DNA of 64,000 nt from positions 124,001 through 188,000 of the forward strand of contig JADJNW010000013.1 in assembly GCA_016714085.1 (NCBI GenBank), in the 5' to 3' direction. The position numbers and the translations under genes are program-made. The stretch is from Saprospiraceae bacterium. Its GTDB lineage: Bacteria; Bacteroidota; Bacteroidia; Chitinophagales; Saprospiraceae. Shown in pieces: positions 9,806 through 19,589 of this stretch. Below the pieces are notes generated by a model that ran no database searches, was not told the DNA's origin, and saw only the letters and a program-made list of their open reading frames with translations. Each line of letters begins with the position of its first letter. Position 1 is the first letter of the stretch.

Positions 9806-10624
9806 ATGTTTTATGAGCAACGGCTGCACGAAATTGCTTTAGAAACGATTGAGAATCAATTTGATATTACAGAATTGCCTCCGCACCCGCTGTTATCTCC
9901 ATTTATTCAATCTTATATAATTATTTATAATCATGATGCAAGTATTTCAATGCCTTGGCTAATCCTCCCGGAATCAAACACTTATCTAATTTTACATTTT
10001 ATACAAACATTACATTCTTCTCCTGGTATTCGATTATCCTTGATAGGGCCGAGGTCGCGGTTTATTGAAATCGACCGAAAACAGCGCCGACTGACAATAT
10101 TGCTGCGTTTTCGTATGGGCGGTGCGCACGCGTTTTTTTCAAAACTAATGCCTGAATTGACAGATGAATCGGTGAATATTAAAGAATTATGGCATGATGA
10201 ATTTTTAGAATATGAAGAAGCGCTTTTGAATGCTGCAAAAGAATTGAGTTATTGGAAATGTTTAGAAATTCTGGAAAAAATATTATTAAAAAAGCTTCAT
10301 TTATTAAAAAACACGCATCCTGGTATTAAAATATTTAATAAAATATGTCAATCTAATCATGAAACCCTTACTGTTGCTGAAATAGCAAGTAATATGGGCA
10401 TTTCAGAAAGGTATCTTAGAAAATTAGTGAAAGATCAAACAGGCATTTCACCCAAAGCTATTTTGAAAATTCAAAGGCTTACTTATTCTTTAAAACTCTG
10501 GGGTCATTCGCTAGAACCCAATTGGGCTGCGATTGCGGCGGAGGCAGGGTATTTTGATCAATCGCACATGATAGATGAATATCAGAACTTGATCGGGCGA
10601 AGCCCTGGAAAATTATTAAAATAA
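9806..10624 (+). CDS. AraC-family transcriptional regulator
   Basis: DNA-binding regulator of about 273 residues. The N-terminal two thirds resembles the ligand- or partner-sensing domain found in many Bacteroidota AraC proteins (LPPHPLLSPFIQSYII and GPRSRFIEI patterns). The C-terminal 100 residues hold two helix-turn-helix motifs: TVAEIASNMGISERYLRKLV and NWAAIAAEAGYFDQSHMIDE, ending in the family-typical GRSPGKLLK. The ATG at 9806 follows an AAGGA box; a TTG two codons earlier is also possible. The target is unknown. Its direct neighbour is a secreted HExxH protein, a possible target. Confidence 0.88.
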   Translation: MFYEQRLHEIALETIENQFDITELPPHPLLSPFIQSYIIIYNHDASISMPWLILPESNTYLILHFIQTLHSSPGIRLSLIGPRSRFIEIDRKQRRLTILLRFRMGGAHAFFSKLMPELTDESVNIKELWHDEFLEYEEALLNAAKELSYWKCLEILEKILLKKLHLLKNTHPGIKIFNKICQSNHETLTVAEIASNMGISERYLRKLVKDQTGISPKAILKIQRLTYSLKLWGHSLEPNWAAIAAEAGYFDQSHMIDEYQNLIGRSPGKLLK

Positions 10625-10695
10625 AGCTTTGTTCCGATTTTTCCTATCTTTTGAAAAGCGCCTCGCTTAGTTTTGTTCTCAAAAACAAAATATTT

Positions 10696-11289
10696 ATGAA
10701 GAACATCACTTTGGTTATCAGTTATTTAGTATTCTTTTTTATCCAATGCACCGCTCAGGAAAATATTATATTCCGAACTCAAAATGAGCATCCCGATGAA
10801 TTGGCAACGATTAAAATGCTTGAAAAACTGTTAGCAGATTATGATATTACTAAATGGATTTTTACGCAGGAAATTATTATTGATAAAGATGCCATACCGC
10901 ATAGCCATCCTGTTTTGACGCTTCATACAAGATATTTGAGAGATAAAAGTGGCGAGTTAGGTTTGCTTTCTACTTTTATCCATGAGCAGATTCATTGGCA
11001 TTTGGTTGAAAAAGATGCTGATACAGATGCGGCTATTGAAACATTACGCAAAAAATATAAAAATGTGCCGGCGGGCGGTAGCGAAGGCGGAAGAAATGAG
11101 CATTCTACTTACTTACATTTGATTGTTTGCTCTTTGGAATACAGCGGCATGGAGGAAATGACAAGTAAAACAAAGGCTCAAGAAGTAATGGAAGGTAAAA
11201 CTTATTATACCTGGATTTACAAAACTATCATAAAAGATAAAAAATACCTTCAAAAATTAATAAAAAAGCATCATTTGGAAATAAAATAA
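10696..11289 (+). CDS. secreted protein with an HExxH motif
   Basis: Exported protein of 197 residues, with an N-terminal signal sequence (MKNITLVISYLVFFFIQ; the following Cys could make it a lipoprotein). The stretch STFIHEQIHWHLVEK contains HEQIH, the HExxH zinc-binding pattern of metallopeptidases, placed in a helix as expected. A third metal ligand is plausible in GGRNEHSTYLHLIV further on. The family is not recognised. The ATG at 10696 is chosen over an in-frame TTG at 10651 because it starts directly with the signal peptide. Peptidase activity is an inference from the motif. Confidence 0.6.
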   Translation: MKNITLVISYLVFFFIQCTAQENIIFRTQNEHPDELATIKMLEKLLADYDITKWIFTQEIIIDKDAIPHSHPVLTLHTRYLRDKSGELGLLSTFIHEQIHWHLVEKDADTDAAIETLRKKYKNVPAGGSEGGRNEHSTYLHLIVCSLEYSGMEEMTSKTKAQEVMEGKTYYTWIYKTIIKDKKYLQKLIKKHHLEIK

Positions 11290-11297
11290 ATAATTAT

Positions 11298-11702
11298 TTA
11301 CAAATCCTTCACCGAATTACGATCCACGAGAATTTCCTTCAATTCTTTGAGGAATTTATACTGGTGGGGGAGTACTTTTTTCACAGCTTCTTTTACGGCT
11401 ACAAAAGTGCCTTTGTCCATCGTTTTGAGCTGCTCTTTGAGTTGCATCGCATCTTCATAAAGCATTGCTTTCAAAGAAGGAATATCGTGCCAATCACCTT
11501 CTACGGCGTACGCCTCTTCGGTGGCGCCATTTTCTTGTTGTACCGGGTCGAGTTCGATCATGCGATCTTGCGAAAGTTGATTATTCAACTCGCCTTCAGG
11601 AATACTCCAATTCTCTGCATTCTCAGTGTCATTTGTCAAAAAAACCTCTAGCCCCCGCTCCCGAAAGCGGTAAATAATCAAACTGATTTTTTTAGAAAGC
11701 AT
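11298..11702 (-). CDS. Nudix-fold-like protein without a Nudix box
   Basis: Cytosolic protein of 134 residues. The N-terminal stretch KKISLIIYRFRERGLEVFL and the following NWSIPEGEL resemble the first strands of Nudix hydrolases, but the metal-binding Nudix box (GX5EX7REUXEEXGU) is absent; the rest is a charged, helical segment. The start at 11702 has a GGAG box nine bases upstream on the minus strand; the in-frame ATG at 11711 would sit directly on that box. It may be a degenerate, non-catalytic relative. The gene converges with the HExxH protein gene, leaving only eight bases between the stops. Confidence 0.5.
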   Translation of the reverse strand: MLSKKISLIIYRFRERGLEVFLTNDTENAENWSIPEGELNNQLSQDRMIELDPVQQENGATEEAYAVEGDWHDIPSLKAMLYEDAMQLKEQLKTMDKGTFVAVKEAVKKVLPHQYKFLKELKEILVDRNSVKDL

Positions 11703-11802
11703 TGGTAACATCTCCGTCGCTTTTTTGTATCCGAAGTGAAACAGTTTGCCCTTGAAAAGGTTCAGGACATTAGGCGACAAAGATAAGGCCGATTACTTGG
11801 TT

Positions 11803-12396
11803 TTACATCATGGTTGTCTTGCGTTTTTTCTTCGGCGCAGGACTTTCTTCTTTTTTAGGCTCGTCCGATCGAGGTTCTATGCCTTTTTTCTCATCAGGAT
11901 TGCGGAAAAATTCATCACCTTCTCTGTAATGAAATTCGTACCCATCAAAGCTCTGCATGAGTTGCTCCATCATTTTCTGGAGATCTTGAGAAAAATCTTC
12001 GTTGAAAAATTCATGAGGAAACTCGCCAGGCCCAAAGCCTCGGAATTCCTTCATAAAAGAGGTATCCATTTTAAAATCGCCATCTTTGAGATTGTCCCAG
12101 TGGAATTTATACATATAAGAAGAATCGAATGGGAAATCGTCGCTATCAAAATGAAATTCTTTTACAAAGGAGGTATCGAAGCGAAACCCATTGCCATCAA
12201 AATTAAAATCCTTTACAAAAGTGGAATCAAAAAAATAGAAATTACCACCAAAATTCTTGCCGAATTGCTCCATCATTTTACTCATTTGCTCTTGCAATTC
12301 CTGCATCTGGCGGCGCATTTCGTCTCTTTCACTTTGCGCGAAAGCGGATTGGATAAATAAAATTGACAAAACAAGGATAAAGCTTATCTTTTTCAT
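11803..12396 (-). CDS. secreted protein with four short F-D-S/T repeats
   Basis: Exported protein of 197 residues with signal peptide MKKISFILVLSILFIQSAFA. After a Gln/Met-rich amphipathic helix (22-48), residues 56-126 contain four imperfect units of 15-20 residues with the core [FM]D[ST][ST][FY][VM]xx[FE]: FDSTFVKDFNFD, FDTSFVKEFHFD, FDSSYMYKFHWD and MDTSFMKEFRGF. The C-terminus is a lysine-rich tail (PAPKKKRKTTMM). No family recognised. Alternating aromatic and acidic residues suggest beta strands or a metal-binding surface, which is only inference. Confidence 0.6.
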   Translation of the reverse strand: MKKISFILVLSILFIQSAFAQSERDEMRRQMQELQEQMSKMMEQFGKNFGGNFYFFDSTFVKDFNFDGNGFRFDTSFVKEFHFDSDDFPFDSSYMYKFHWDNLKDGDFKMDTSFMKEFRGFGPGEFPHEFFNEDFSQDLQKMMEQLMQSFDGYEFHYREGDEFFRNPDEKKGIEPRSDEPKKEESPAPKKKRKTTMM

Positions 12397-12642
12397 ATGA
12401 CCGTTCTTTTATTTTTGATAGACCCTGATGGCTGTTGAAAAGTTGCAGACCGCATCAATTTTTTTGCAGTGTCCTGTTGTTCATTTTCAAGACAAGCTTA
12501 TTAAAAAAACAACGAAAGTTGCTGTATTTAAAGGATTTCTTAGCAATAATTAACTTTTTTTAACCTGTATCTTTTTTAAAATTGCCAAAGCAATTCCTTT
12601 TTAATCATCTGTTCCTCAAAATGAGGATATAAAATCAAAGCT

Positions 12643-14034
12643 ATGAAATCTTACATTTTTCTTTTATCGATACTGTATTTTCTCAATTTAAAATCATCGT
12701 TAAATGCGCAAAACGCACCGCTAGAAATAGCCGAAAAGGTGACGATCCAATCAAAGGTTTTGAATGAATCACGAGAATTACTAATTTATAAACCAAAGAC
12801 AGCGAGCAAGAAAACAGTCAAATATCCAGTTATTTACATTTTTGATGGTGAATCACTTTTTTTGCCAACTATCGGAGCAGTGAATTTTATGAGCTACAGC
12901 AGCGAGATTCCGCAAATGCCAGAAGCCATCGTAGTGGGCATTGTGAATAAGGATCGGATGCGCGATATGCCCGTTCCACAGCGCTTTGAAAAAGTGGACG
13001 GCGCTGCTATGTTTTTACAATACCTTGAAAAAGAAGTAATAACCTATATCAATCAAAACTATACGACTAATGGCTTGAACGTACTCATTGGACATTCACA
13101 AGGTGGCACCTTTGTTACTTATGCTGCAGCCGAACGACCGAAGCTATTTCCTTTTGTGCTTGCGCTGGATGCGCCAATGACGATCAATCCGACGCTGGCC
13201 AATGCTTTTCTTGAAAAAATCTCCCCCGCTTGCAAGATGCGTTATGTTTCTGCTGAAACGGTATTCGGATGGCGGGATTTATGGAAAATGGAAGGCGCTT
13301 GTTTTTCAGCTACTCAGTTAGCTGTTGAAAATGAAACCCACGAGTCTATGCCTTACAAAAGTATTTACGATGGATTAAAAATATTATTTAAGGATTATGT
13401 CCTGACAGAGAAAGATTTATCATTGACGAAAATGGAAGCCTATTTTAGCAGTTTAACAGAAAAATACAACGCCGAGTTGCCGATTCCACCTTCGCCACTA
13501 TTAGGTAGCGCTTCCAGGAAAATCGCGCAGTCGCGCAAAAAGGAAGCAATTGAACTTATTACATATTATGAAAAACTTTATGGTCAAAACGAGCGAACGC
13601 TCAACTTACTAGCTCAGGCCAACGCTATTACCAAAGAGCCCGACCCCAGAGTAGATTATTATTTGAATCTCCCTGATCCTTCAGCAGCAACGATCGCACC
13701 GTTTTTGGGCAAGTGGAAAGGTATTGTAGAAGTACCCGGTGGTCAAAACATGAATGTGCAATTTGAGATCAAAAAGGAAAACGGAAAATATATTTTAGCA
13801 GGCGAAACCGGACCAGAAGGCGCAAAATGGAAAACACAGAACGATATTCTTCATGTCACTGAAAAAGGAGAACTGATCTGGGGAAGAAAAGGCTCTGGCG
13901 GTGTGTATGTCTCCATCGGAAAAATCAATAAAAATGGACTTCTTGAAGGAAAAGAAGATTTGATCGGTGTGAGTCCACCCCCAGGATTTGGACCCTTTGT
14001 ACCAAATACCTTTGAATTTGAAAGGATTCAATAG
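12643..14034 (+). CDS. secreted alpha/beta hydrolase (esterase D/IroE type)
   Basis: Exported serine hydrolase of 463 residues with signal peptide ending near SSLNAQ. The domain from about 25 to 260 has the putative-esterase layout: RELLIYKPK, YPVIYIFDGESLF, the nucleophile elbow LIGHSQGG with Ser152, and a His in ENETHESMPYKSIYDGLK. Relatives hydrolyse acyl esters, including siderophores; the substrate here is not known. Residues 350-463 form a separate beta-rich domain starting at FLGKWKGIVEVPGG, not identified but resembling lipocalin-like C-terminal domains. It converges with the DUF4230 gene. Confidence 0.8.
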   Translation: MKSYIFLLSILYFLNLKSSLNAQNAPLEIAEKVTIQSKVLNESRELLIYKPKTASKKTVKYPVIYIFDGESLFLPTIGAVNFMSYSSEIPQMPEAIVVGIVNKDRMRDMPVPQRFEKVDGAAMFLQYLEKEVITYINQNYTTNGLNVLIGHSQGGTFVTYAAAERPKLFPFVLALDAPMTINPTLANAFLEKISPACKMRYVSAETVFGWRDLWKMEGACFSATQLAVENETHESMPYKSIYDGLKILFKDYVLTEKDLSLTKMEAYFSSLTEKYNAELPIPPSPLLGSASRKIAQSRKKEAIELITYYEKLYGQNERTLNLLAQANAITKEPDPRVDYYLNLPDPSAATIAPFLGKWKGIVEVPGGQNMNVQFEIKKENGKYILAGETGPEGAKWKTQNDILHVTEKGELIWGRKGSGGVYVSIGKINKNGLLEGKEDLIGVSPPPGFGPFVPNTFEFERIQ

Positions 14035-14046
14035 CAATAAGCATTC

Positions 14047-14720
14047 TTACTTTTTGGGAACTGAGCGCTGCACCAATTCCAGGGTTGCAAGCGCCAGGAA
14101 AATTTTTTCTTCCTCTTCGGTAATATCAGATTTTACAAACTGGAAAGCTCTGGGACTCAAAACATTATCTTTTTTTACCTCGGTTTTTACCAGGCTGGCT
14201 ACTTCGCGTTCGCGCACGACTACTGGAGCAAGCTCCGGTTGGGTCAGATTGATTTTTGCAATCATGCGCTTGCGTTCGTCGTACAAGCCGCCGTCTTTGA
14301 GCAGGGTACCGACCAGCTTATTATCAATCAGGATTTGAATTTCTTTATTATTGCGTACCCAATAAGCGTATTCATGTGTAGCGGTACGCGCATACAGCAA
14401 CGCGTTTACACCCGAGGAAATATAACGTTTGTAACTATAAGCCAACACCGGCTCGTGGTAAATTGTAGTAAAAACGCCTTTAGCACGTACCGTAACACTT
14501 TTTTAATCGTCTGATTGAGTTGATTCAATGAAAAAAGCTCCAATTCCTCTTTCCCAATGGGTACAAGCTCTTGCTTTTGCCATTTATCCATATCCGCTTG
14601 CATGACTTTTAAATCTTCTCGCACTCGTTTATAACTAGGCTGTACATGCGGCATAATACGAGTAAGTAATACAAAACCGCCCCCGACTACCGCCAATGTA
14701 ATTAATGCAAATGGAATCAT
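14047..14720 (-). CDS. DUF4230-like membrane-anchored protein, frame broken
   Basis: One gene read in two frames. The N-terminal part (14720 to about 14505) has a membrane anchor IPFALITLAVVGGGFVLL and a Gln/Lys-rich linker; the rest continues in the next frame as SVTVRAKGVFTTIYHEPVLAY and through residues to the stop at 14047. The break is at an A6 run in the coding strand, and one extra A restores a continuous protein of about 224 residues. The continuous reading resembles the DUF4230 proteins of Bacteroidota, whose function is unknown. The break is best explained by a sequencing deletion. Confidence 0.55.
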
Positions 14721-14753
14721 GTTTTTATAATATTATAATATTGCAATATTCTT

Positions 14754-15824
14754 TTATTCTAAATTTCCTGCTTGCGTATTCAATTGAATACCATGCTTTT
14801 CTGGTTCGTCAAACTGTTTCCTTCGCGTTTGCAATGCAATTTTATCAGCATCGCTTAATACGCTAAAGTTGGCATTTATAATCGAATCCACTTCGGAAAT
14901 AATATTTTCCTGCTTTTCCCAATATGTAACGTGTGGCTCGGTCATATCGTTGAGTATCCGTGCCTTCAAACGGCTCAGTTCAGGGGCAAATAGGTCGCTT
15001 TTTTTCAACTGTTGGTCTATATTTTCTAAAGTCTGGTAATGAACGCCCCTGCCAAGTAAGCTGCTGCCACCATAATCCCAGGTTTGCATAAACCAGGCCG
15101 GGAAAAAATATTCGATGCTATCCTCCGGGAAAAGTGTTAGATTCATTGCAACGAAATCGTCGTCAGCTGCTTCGGGCGTGGTTTTTGCTTTGGCATTCAG
15201 TGCTGCAAAACTCCAAAACAAATAATAGGCTGTTCCTTCGGCAACCAATTGAGGCACCAGGCCGGGCATTGCTTTGCTGAGCCAAAACATATCGGGCAAT
15301 TCCGCTGGATTTTGTATAAGAATGCGATCCTGCATAATATTCGTGAGCGTATCCCGAAGTGAGCTTCCTTGCCGGAAAGTCGCGGCAAAATCCTGTTCCG
15401 TTTGAATATTTTGAAATGCTTCTCGGTAAATGCGGATACTATCTGCCAATTCCTTTCCGAATATCGTTTGCAAACGCTTCTCTATCAATTGTTTAGCAGC
15501 AGGTGATTCCTCATCTATATTGAAACTTAACGCTCCACCATAAATCCAGCCTTGCTTGCCATCTTTGGTGCGCACTTTGAGCCAGGGTTCATCCAACCAA
15601 ATACCGCGCAACTGCACCCTCGTTGTGAAATCACTCACTTCTCCCAGATCGTAAAGCACGGTGCCTTTGGCTAATTCCTGAATAACCTTGCCATCTTCTC
15701 CTGGGGTTTCGCGCAGGCGCGTGCTTTCTACATTGGTCGTAAAATTGGGTACGCCAACATTCTTATTTTCTTTTTTACAAGCAAATAAAAAGAGTAATGC
15801 GCACAAGATGAGGAGTCTTTGCAT
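14754..15824 (-). CDS. SH3-domain lipoprotein
   Basis: Exported lipoprotein of 356 residues: signal MQRLLILCALLFLFAC with the lipobox LFAC, then a bacterial SH3-type domain at about residues 30-105 (STRLRETPGEDGKVIQELAKG, ending WIYGGALSF). Such domains bind peptides or cell-wall components. The remaining 250 residues are predicted helical and unrecognised. It lies 34 bases downstream of the DUF4230 gene on the same strand, so these could be co-transcribed with the SH3 gene first. Confidence 0.7.
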   Translation of the reverse strand: MQRLLILCALLFLFACKKENKNVGVPNFTTNVESTRLRETPGEDGKVIQELAKGTVLYDLGEVSDFTTRVQLRGIWLDEPWLKVRTKDGKQGWIYGGALSFNIDEESPAAKQLIEKRLQTIFGKELADSIRIYREAFQNIQTEQDFAATFRQGSSLRDTLTNIMQDRILIQNPAELPDMFWLSKAMPGLVPQLVAEGTAYYLFWSFAALNAKAKTTPEAADDDFVAMNLTLFPEDSIEYFFPAWFMQTWDYGGSSLLGRGVHYQTLENIDQQLKKSDLFAPELSRLKARILNDMTEPHVTYWEKQENIISEVDSIINANFSVLSDADKIALQTRRKQFDEPEKHGIQLNTQAGNLE

Positions 15825-15849
15825 TCCGATTTATTTTTGGATAAAAATA

Positions 15850-15888
15850 TAAAGACCCGACAGGTTTTCAAAACGTGTCAGGTCTTTA
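15850..15888 (-). terminator. rpoD terminator, imperfect palindrome
   Basis: Read on the minus strand, AAAGACCTGACACGTTTT pairs with AAAACCTGTCGGGTCTTT around a single G, followed by TATATTTTTAT. It lies 18 bases after the rpoD stop. The long imperfect arms centred on TTTTCAAAA link it to two similar palindromes at 27864 and 41940. Confidence 0.7.
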
Positions 15889-15906
15889 TAGCGTGTAGCA
15901 TTATTT

Positions 15907-16772
15907 TTATCCGAGATAAGATTTTAATGCATTGCGATTATAAGATTTGCGTAAGCGGCGAATCGCGCGCTCTTTGATCTGGCGAACCCGCTCGCGCGTA
16001 AGGTTGTACATTTCACCGATTTCCTCCAAAGTCAATGGTTTGTAGCCGTTCAGCCCATAATATGCCGACAAAACTTCTACTTCGCGGGGGAAAGAATCGA
16101 TAAACCTTGCTGTACTTCATCTTTCAAGGATTGCTCCATCAATTCGCTATCAGGGCTCATGTTATCTTCGCTTGAAATTACGTCGAGCATCGTCGAGTCA
16201 CCATCTTCGCCACTGATAGGCGCATCCACCGATACATGGCGGCCGTTGCCTTTGAGCATATTCGCTACCTCTTTCGGCGTCATATCTAATATTTCGGCTA
16301 ACTCATCATTGGTCGGCTCACGTTCAAATTCTTGTACAAAAGAAATAAACGCCTCATTTACTTTGTTATAAGAACCAACTTTATTGAGCGGCAAACGCAC
16401 GATGCGCGAATGCTCTACAATTGCTTGTAAGATAGATTGACGAATCCACCACACTGCGTAGGAGATAAATTTGAAGCCTTTGGTCTCGTCGAAACGTTTG
16501 GCTGCTTTCATCAAACCAACGTTACCTTCATTGATCAAATCGCTGAGCGAAAGTCCTTGATTTTGGTATTGCTTTGCCACAGAGACCACGAAACGCAGGT
16601 TCGATTCGGTCAACCTTGCCAAAGCCTCCTGGTCACCTTCTCTGATCCGACGTGCCATTTCGGCCTCCTCGTCTGCCGTAAGCATCGAGATTTTGCCGAT
16701 GTCGTTCAGATACTTATCCAGCGCAAGGCTTTCGCGCGTGGTAATCTTATTCGTAATTTTTAACTGCCGCAT
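15907..16772 (-). CDS. rpoD: primary RNA polymerase sigma factor, frame broken
   Basis: Housekeeping sigma-70 factor directing RNA polymerase to TAnnTTTG promoters. The sequence shows region 1.2 (ALDKYLNDIGKISMLTADEE), region 2 with NLRFVVSVAKQYQNQGLSL and ISYAVWWIRQSI, region 3 (EREPTNDELAEILDMTP), and region 4. The first frame stops after LSILSPAK; one extra C in a C5 run gives PREVEVLSAYYGLNGYKPLT and then NLTRERVRQIKERAIRRLRK to a proper end at 15907, about 288 residues, the normal length in Bacteroidota. An essential protein cannot lose region 4.2, so the break is almost certainly a sequencing error. Confidence 0.95.
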
Positions 16773-16936
16773 ATGTCCGGGATTTTGGGAAATTTATAGT
16801 TATGACGAAATATACGTTGTTTTGTCACTAAAAGTTGTATTATTTTTAAAAAAACTTGACTTTTTAGTAAAAAAGATTTAAATGCCAGGTTTTACAAGAA
16901 TAGTACAATTTAGACAGCTTAAAAGTTCCCAGCTAT

Positions 16937-16978
16937 AAAAAAAATGTCTGATTCCGAAACTTATCAGAACCAGACATT
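16937..16978 (-). terminator. pnp terminator
   Basis: On the minus strand AATGTCTG (16978-16971) pairs with CAGACATT (16950-16943), with additional partial pairing inside, followed by a run of eight U residues. It lies 38 bases after the pnp stop. Confidence 0.75.
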
Positions 16979-17015
16979 CCTGGAAATCTTATGTTAAACG
17001 CTTGAGCGTTAGAAC

Positions 17016-19250
17016 TTAGTCTCTATCGTTGCGATCTTCATTTTTTCTATCACGTGAGCGATCACCTCGATCTCCACGTCGACTGTCGCCACCATCTCTG
17101 TCATCTCCCTTGCCATTGGTTCGTTCAGGCTTTGGCAGCAAGGCTTTCCGCGAAAGACGCAACTTGCCGGTTTTCTTATCTACTTCAATTAGTTTTACCT
17201 TCACTTCATCGCCTTCTTTAAAGACCTCTTCCACATTATCAATCCTGGAGTAAGACATCTCCGAAACATGAAGCAAACCGCTCTTGCCATTGAATTCTAC
17301 AAAAACGCCATAAGGCATAATCGTTTTGACTTTTGCAGTATATACATCACCAATCACAGGTACAAAAGTAATCTGACGAATCCGCGATAATGCTCGTTCG
17401 ATAGAATCTTTGTCAGGGCTGGAAACACTGACGATACCTTTATCGCCTACCTCTTCAATATTGATGGTAGTACCAGTATCACTCTGGATTTCCTGAATCA
17501 CTTTACCGCCCGGCCCGATCACCGCGCCAATAAAGCTCTTTTCAATAATTACCTGTACAATGCGCGGTGCGTGCGGTTTGTAATCCTCGCGTGGTTCAGC
17601 GATGGTTTCTTTCATTTTTTCAAGGATGTGCAAGCGACCTCGACGTGCCTGTTCGAGTGCTTTTTCCAGCAAATCGTAAGGCATCCCATCAATTTTAATG
17701 TCCATTTGGCATCCTGTAATTCCTTCTTCTGTACCCGTAACTTTGAAATCCATATCGCCCAGTGCATCTTCGTCACCAAGAATATCAGACAAGATTGCCG
17801 TGCGCTTTCCATCAGAAATCAAGCCCATTGCAATGCCTGCCACCGGTGCTTTTATCTTGATACCACCATCCATCATCGCCAAGGTTCCGGCACAAACCGT
17901 CGCCATCGAGGATGAACCATTGGATTCCAAAATATCAGAGACAATACGGACTGTATAAGGATTATCGGGTGGCAATACTTGACGTAACGAACGCCCTGCC
18001 AGATTAGCATGACCTACTTCACGGCGACCCGGTGCTCTTAATGGTCTGGCTTCACCTACAGAATATGGTGGAAAATTGTAATGCAAAATAAATTTATCGT
18101 GATACATCCCCAAGGCATTATCCACCATCACTTCATCGAGTTTGCTACCCAAAGTAAGCGAAGTAAGCGATTGGGTTTCGCCACGCGTAAAAATGGCTGA
18201 ACCATGCGTAGAAGGCAGGTAATCGACTTCGCACCAAATCGGGCGAATTTCATCGAGCTTGCGACCATCCAAGCGGATGTTATCGCTCAACACCATGTCG
18301 CGCACTACCTCTTTCTTGAGTTTATCGAAATAGTCTTCCAGCAAATCTTCTTTTTCCTCCATGTATTCCTCGCCTTTTTCGGCGGTAAGCGCCTCTATCA
18401 AAGCCTTTTTGATGTCGGAAAATTGGTTTTTGCGGCTATTCTTATCGAGGAAAGCTTTGGAAACTTCGTATAACTTAGCTTTTGCAAAAGCTTCTACTTT
18501 TGCTTTTAGCTCTTCATCTTCCAGCACTACAGGTGCTACGCGCTTTTTCAAAGCTTTTTCACCAACAAGCTGCGCTAAATCAAGTTGTGCCTGAATTTGC
18601 ACTTTTATCGCAGCGTGGGCTAATTTAATCGCTTCTACCAGCGCATGTTCTGAGCATTCTTTGGCTTCGCCTTCTACCATCGTTACATCCGACATCGTTG
18701 CACCGACGATCAGATCGATATCCGCTTCTTCCAATGCAGTCCTGGATGGATTGATGACATATTCACCATTTATACGTGCAACGCGTACTTCTGAAATCGG
18801 CCCCAAAAACGGAATATCGGAAACCGTCAAAGCGGAAGATGCTGCCAAGGCCACAAATGCATCGGGAGGGGTATCTTTTTCACCCGAAATCAGATTGATA
18901 ATAATCTGGGTTTCATTCATATAGGCATCGGGGAATAGAGGACGAATCGCTCTATCCACTAGACGAGAAATCAATACTTCGCTATCAGAAAGCTTCGTTT
19001 CGCGGCGGAAAAAGTTGCCGGGAATACGGCCTGCTGAGGCAAATTTTTCTTGATAATCCACTGAAAGCGGGAAGAAATCTTGACCTTCGCGTATTTCTTT
19101 AGCCGATACGACTGTTGCCAACAACATCGTTTTGCCCATACGTACCAAAGCCGATCCATCGGCCAACGAAGCGAGCTTCCCTGTTTCAATCGTCACTGTT
19201 CTACCATCTGGTAAATTGAAGGACTTGGAAATTGGAATCTGTTGTCCCAT
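17016..19250 (-). CDS. pnp: polynucleotide phosphorylase
   Basis: 3'-5' exoribonuclease that degrades RNA by phosphorolysis and forms a trimer, part of the RNA-decay machinery. The 744 residues show two RNase PH domains (the second with RPIWCEVDYLPSTHGSAIFT and NYNFPPYSVGEARP-type stretches), the helical linker, a KH domain (IIEKSFIGAVIGPGGKVIQE, about 560-620), and an S1 domain (GDVYTAKVKTIMPYGVFVEF, about 630-700). After these comes a 30-residue Arg/Asp-rich low-complexity tail (GDRGDRSRDRKNEDRNDRD), possibly for RNA or partner binding. It lies just after rpsO on the same strand, the conserved rpsO-pnp order. Confidence 0.97.
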   Translation of the reverse strand: MGQQIPISKSFNLPDGRTVTIETGKLASLADGSALVRMGKTMLLATVVSAKEIREGQDFFPLSVDYQEKFASAGRIPGNFFRRETKLSDSEVLISRLVDRAIRPLFPDAYMNETQIIINLISGEKDTPPDAFVALAASSALTVSDIPFLGPISEVRVARINGEYVINPSRTALEEADIDLIVGATMSDVTMVEGEAKECSEHALVEAIKLAHAAIKVQIQAQLDLAQLVGEKALKKRVAPVVLEDEELKAKVEAFAKAKLYEVSKAFLDKNSRKNQFSDIKKALIEALTAEKGEEYMEEKEDLLEDYFDKLKKEVVRDMVLSDNIRLDGRKLDEIRPIWCEVDYLPSTHGSAIFTRGETQSLTSLTLGSKLDEVMVDNALGMYHDKFILHYNFPPYSVGEARPLRAPGRREVGHANLAGRSLRQVLPPDNPYTVRIVSDILESNGSSSMATVCAGTLAMMDGGIKIKAPVAGIAMGLISDGKRTAILSDILGDEDALGDMDFKVTGTEEGITGCQMDIKIDGMPYDLLEKALEQARRGRLHILEKMKETIAEPREDYKPHAPRIVQVIIEKSFIGAVIGPGGKVIQEIQSDTGTTINIEEVGDKGIVSVSSPDKDSIERALSRIRQITFVPVIGDVYTAKVKTIMPYGVFVEFNGKSGLLHVSEMSYSRIDNVEEVFKEGDEVKVKLIEVDKKTGKLRLSRKALLPKPERTNGKGDDRDGGDSRRGDRGDRSRDRKNEDRNDRD

Positions 19251-19589
19251 AATTTTGAAAGGTTAAAATCCTGGTTTTTACAAAAAATTAAACGCATAAA
19301 GACGAAAGCTGTTTCGTCAAGTTTAGAATGAGAAGTACCGAAAAATTTGCAGCTAGCAAAAGGCAGGAATTTGGGCTCATAGCTTTAGCGTGTACTTTGG
19401 GCTTTATGCCTCCTGATTTGCAATAATTTTTGACTATCTGACAGATTCTGAAGGACAACTTCTCTTTTAGAATTGGACATTGCTAATTGCCAATGTTTTT
19501 TATACTTGATGATTATTTTTAACAATTAGCCTCTTGAAAAATGCTCCACTAAAGCTTTTGTGGATGATTTTACCATCAGATCATAATGC
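19251..19589. other. rpsO-pnp intergenic region
   Basis: No gene seen. A short hairpin ACATTG (19477-19482) / CAATGT (19491-19496) followed by a T-run reads as a weak plus-strand terminator, but no plus-strand gene precedes it. This 339-base region would also form the pnp leader; no known leader motif recognised. Confidence 0.3.

Noticed and set aside
11746..12360. 204-residue open frame opposite the F-D-S repeat protein
   Set aside because: Its repeats simply mirror the repeats of the minus-strand protein, which has a proper signal peptide.
14495..14515. Programmed -1 frameshift at the A6 run of the DUF4230 gene
   Set aside because: The slip site is not a full X-XXY-YYZ heptamer and the same sort of break occurs in a dozen other genes, including rpoD, so sequencing error is simpler.
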